From positions 744,001 to 808,000 of the forward strand of contig NZ_NGJZ01000001.1 in the NCBI RefSeq assembly GCF_003987595.1: a DNA stretch of 64,000 nt, written 5' to 3'. Shown here in pieces: positions 61,897-64,000 of the stretch (within the stretch, counting starts at the first letter, position 1; every line of letters begins with the position of its first letter). Under the pieces are notes generated by a model, which was not told the origin of the DNA, made no database searches, and saw nothing but the letters and a program-made list of their open reading frames with translations. The position numbers and the translations under genes are program-made. Source of the DNA: Vagococcus entomophilus. Lineage in GTDB: Bacteria > Bacillota > Bacilli > Lactobacillales > Vagococcaceae.

Positions 61897-62518
61897 CATT
61901 TTCCTCTTTTCTAACGATTTGTATAAATGCTCGGATTTTTTTCGAATCTTTTCTTTTTGATGTTTCAACTCCAGAAGAAACATCGACACCATATGGATGA
62001 AGCTGCTCCATAGCACGAGCCACATTTCCATTGGTTAAACCACCTGCTATAAAAAATTTTCTTCCAGTCAAAAGCGACCACTCCACTTTGTCCCAGTCAA
62101 AAGTTTCCCCTTTTCCTCCAAAATTCGCTCCAGAATTTGATGGAGTGTCAAGCAATAACACTGTATCGGTAGGATAGGCTGCAATCGCTTCTTTAATCAA
62201 GAAATTATCTGCTGGAATGGCTTTAATCACTGGCTGAGAAATGTTTTTGATGAGTTGTTTTGATTCAACTCCGTGCAATTGGATCAGGTCCAAACCTGCT
62301 ATTTTCTGAATACGCTCAATTTCTACGATTGTTGGATTCACAAAAACTCCGACTTTTTTGATACTTTTTGGAACATTTTTGGTAATGTCTGCTACTTTTT
62401 CAGGTGAAATGTATCTCGAACTCGATGGAACAAAAATAAAACCTAAGTAATCTGCACCTGCTTGCACTGCTACTTCAACATGTGTTTGCTCTTTTAAGCC
62501 ACAAATTTTTATTTTCAT
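61889..62518 (-). CDS. trpF: Phosphoribosylanthranilate isomerase
   Basis: A 209-residue TIM barrel for the third step after anthranilate. It has the start [20 protein letters not shown] with catalytic Cys, [31 protein letters not shown] (catalytic Asp) and [16 protein letters not shown] lies before the ATG. It starts 10 nt after trpS and overlaps trpB by 8 nt. Confidence 0.93.
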   Translation of the reverse strand: MKIKICGLKEQTHVEVAVQAGADYLGFIFVPSSSRYISPEKVADITKNVPKSIKKVGVFVNPTIVEIERIQKIAGLDLIQLHGVESKQLIKNISQPVIKAIPADNFLIKEAIAAYPTDTVLLLDTPSNSGANFGGKGETFDWDKVEWSLLTGRKFFIAGGLTNGNVARAMEQLHPYGVDVSSGVETSKRKDSKKIRAFIQIVRKEENDE

Positions 62519-62528
62519 ACACTACTCC

Positions 62529-63542
62529 TCAATCAAAATATTGAATCCCCATTGCTTTTTTCACATCAGATAGCGTCTGTTTTGCGGGAATTCTTGCCTT
62601 TTCACTTCCTTCTCTTAACATCTGCATCACTTGGTCAGGATTTCGGGCGTAGCCTTCTCTTCTAGAACGGATTGGCGCTAAAAACTCTTGCAAAATCTGA
62701 TTTAAGTATTTTTTAATGAACACATCCCCCAAACCACCATGCTGGTATTGCTCTTTTAGTTCCTCTACCTTGACTGTATCTGTAGCAAACACATCTAAAT
62801 AAGTAAACACAACGTTGCCCTCAATTTTTCCAGGATCCTCTACGTGGATGTGATTGGGATCGGTATACATACTCATGACCTTACGCTCGATTTCTTCTTC
62901 AGTATCAGCTAAATAAATGCCATTATTCAAAGACTTACTCATTTTTCCTTTCCCATCTATCCCTACCAATCTACGCGCATTTGCTTTTGGAAGAATGATT
63001 TCTGGCTCAACTAAGACAGCTTGCCGGTAAAGATGATGAAACTCACGGACAATTTCTCGAGTTTGCTCAAGCATTGGAAGTTGGTCTTCTCCAACAGGCA
63101 CATGTGTTGCTCTAAATGCTGTAATATCAGCAGCTTGACTAATCGGGTAGACAAAGAAGCCTGTTGGGACACTTTGTCCAAAGGATTTTTCTTGAATTTC
63201 ATGCTTAACGGTTGGGTTTCTGCCTACTCTTGAGACTGAAACCAAATTCATATAGTACATGGTTATCTCTGCTAGTTCTGGTATCTGTGATTGAATAAAA
63301 ATAGTGGACTTCTTAGGATCAATTCCTACTGCCAAATAATCCAGTGCCACTTCGAACACGTTTTGTGAAACTTTTTCTGGTGTCGCCGCATGATCGGTCA
63401 ATGCCTGTTGATCGGCAATCATAATATAAGATTCCGTTTGCTCTGTTTGTTGTAGAATAAGCCGATTTTTTAACGAGCCAACATAGTGGCCTAAGTGTAA
63501 TTTTCCAGTTGGACGGTCTCCTGTTACAACTACTTTTTTCAT
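62529..63542 (-). CDS. trpS: Tryptophanyl-tRNA synthetase embedded in the trp operon
   Basis: A 337-residue class I synthetase that charges tRNA(Trp). It has [20 protein letters not shown] with the HIGH-type HLGH, the DQQALTDHA block, and [10 protein letters not shown] with KMSKS. Its length and opening match the streptococcal/lactococcal type, not the SGIQPSG type of Bacillus-like enzymes. It overlaps trpC by ATGA and is followed by trpF after 10 nt. It is therefore expressed with tryptophan synthesis. It may be a second TrpRS; the rest of the genome would tell. Confidence 0.92.
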   Translation of the reverse strand: MKKVVVTGDRPTGKLHLGHYVGSLKNRLILQQTEQTESYIMIADQQALTDHAATPEKVSQNVFEVALDYLAVGIDPKKSTIFIQSQIPELAEITMYYMNLVSVSRVGRNPTVKHEIQEKSFGQSVPTGFFVYPISQAADITAFRATHVPVGEDQLPMLEQTREIVREFHHLYRQAVLVEPEIILPKANARRLVGIDGKGKMSKSLNNGIYLADTEEEIERKVMSMYTDPNHIHVEDPGKIEGNVVFTYLDVFATDTVKVEELKEQYQHGGLGDVFIKKYLNQILQEFLAPIRSRREGYARNPDQVMQMLREGSEKARIPAKQTLSDVKKAMGIQYFD

Positions 63543-64000
63543 GTTCTTAGCACCTTCAATTCTTTAGCTACAGAGGTTGGATTTTTCGCTCGCATCAGTG
63601 TTTCACCCACAAGAACAGCATGATAATTTTTTTGAACACGTTCAACATCCGCTCGTGTTCGTATACCAGACTCACTAATATATACGGCTTCATTTTGCCT
63701 TTGATGATGCTTTGCCAGCTTTTGGCTAACTGCTATATCTACATCGAACGTTTCTAAGTTGCGATTATTTACCCCAATCAGCTTCGCCCCTAGTTTTTCG
63801 GCAATTCTCAATTCTTCTAAATTATGCGTTTCTACAAGTACTTCCAGAGATAGTTGCCGAGCGTATTCAAATAATTCACGCAGTTTATCCTCATCTAAAG
63901 CAGCTACAATCAAAAGAATAACTGTAGCACCAGCATTTCGCGCGCGAATTAACTGCTTTTTATCAATGATAAAATCTTTACACAATACTGGTACTTCAAC
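63539..64000 (-). CDS. trpC: Indole-3-glycerol phosphate synthase (partial, runs off the window)
   Basis: Only the C-terminal part (about 153 codons) lies in the window. The open frame continues past the end as [20 protein letters not shown], so the ATG in MCKDF is not a start but is inside the protein (it is a TTG/CTG-type Leu codon). It has catalytic Lys in [17 protein letters not shown], and [16 protein letters not shown]. The stop overlaps the trpS start. Confidence 0.93.
   Translation of the reverse strand, partial: VEVPVLCKDFIIDKKQLIRARNAGATVILLIVAALDEDKLRELFEYARQLSLEVLVETHNLEELRIAEKLGAKLIGVNNRNLETFDVDIAVSQKLAKHHQRQNEAVYISESGIRTRADVERVQKNYHAVLVGETLMRAKNPTSVAKELKVLRT

Noticed and set aside
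59918-64000. T-box or attenuator for the trp genes
   Set aside because: The operon start is beyond the window and no leader structure lies between the genes shown.

Overview
The window looks like chromosome from a low-GC Gram-positive of the Lactobacillales. Enterococcus or a close relative fits best. The evidence is the LPXTG surface protein next to an Mga-type regulator, a lactococcin-972 type bacteriocin locus, the AGCCTGGGACATAAC-type intergenic hairpin, AGGAGG-type ribosome binding sites, and core genes (rplS, prfC, mutY, recX, ilvE, trp) that read like enterococcal/carnobacterial proteins. The genus is an inference. I saw no rRNA, tRNA or CRISPR array.

Left part (1-19 kb): catabolic and accessory genes. 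A PBP4B-type serine hydrolase lies under a perfect cre box. Next come a GH32 sucrase beside a ruined MFS permease, and an ArsR-controlled flavin-dependent oxidoreductase/FMN reductase/MFS set whose two promoters share an operator. A five-gene operon on the minus strand (PTS EIIBC, cytoplasmic sulfatase, anSME, TauE-type anion exporter, FGE) has a divergent RpiR regulator. It reads as a full route for importing a sulfated sugar, removing sulfate inside the cell and expelling the anion, with both oxygen-independent and oxygen-dependent sulfatase maturases. A LysR-headed redox operon with a wrecked aldo/keto reductase and an IS1182 remnant follows.

Bacteriocin region (18.7-31.2 kb, visibly more A+T-rich): on the minus strand, a lactococcin-972 family bacteriocin, its 7-TM immunity-type membrane protein, the matching ABC ATPase, a broken second ABC transporter, a C39-peptidase ABC exporter, a flavodoxin-like oxidoreductase and small accessory genes. 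On the plus strand is a ComP/ComA-like two-component system preceded by a 17-codon ORF with a strong ribosome binding site. A duplicated 17-18 bp motif sits before the bacteriocin gene and before that small ORF.

Middle (31.6-38.3 kb): rplS, a LOG-family protein, a MazG-like protein, a secreted GH32 fructanase, an LPNTG-anchored surface protein and an Mga-family regulator. From 38,583 to 45,524 there is a decayed 6.9-kb integrated island, bounded by a perfect 24-bp direct repeat of the 3' end of prfC. It carries a frameshifted tyrosine integrase, an AbiH-family phage-defence gene, a CPBP protease and many gene fragments.

Right part (45.5-64 kb): core genes on the minus strand (prfC, mgtC-like, CBS-domain transporter, AI-2E permease, DUF402 phosphatase, mutY, recX, Zn/Cd P-type ATPase with separate HMA protein, MupG family, ilvE, VOC), with a GNAT and a cyclophilin lipoprotein on plus. 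It ends in a trp operon, trpC-trpS-trpF-trpB-trpA, in which a tryptophanyl-tRNA synthetase gene is embedded between trpC and trpF. trpC runs off the window.
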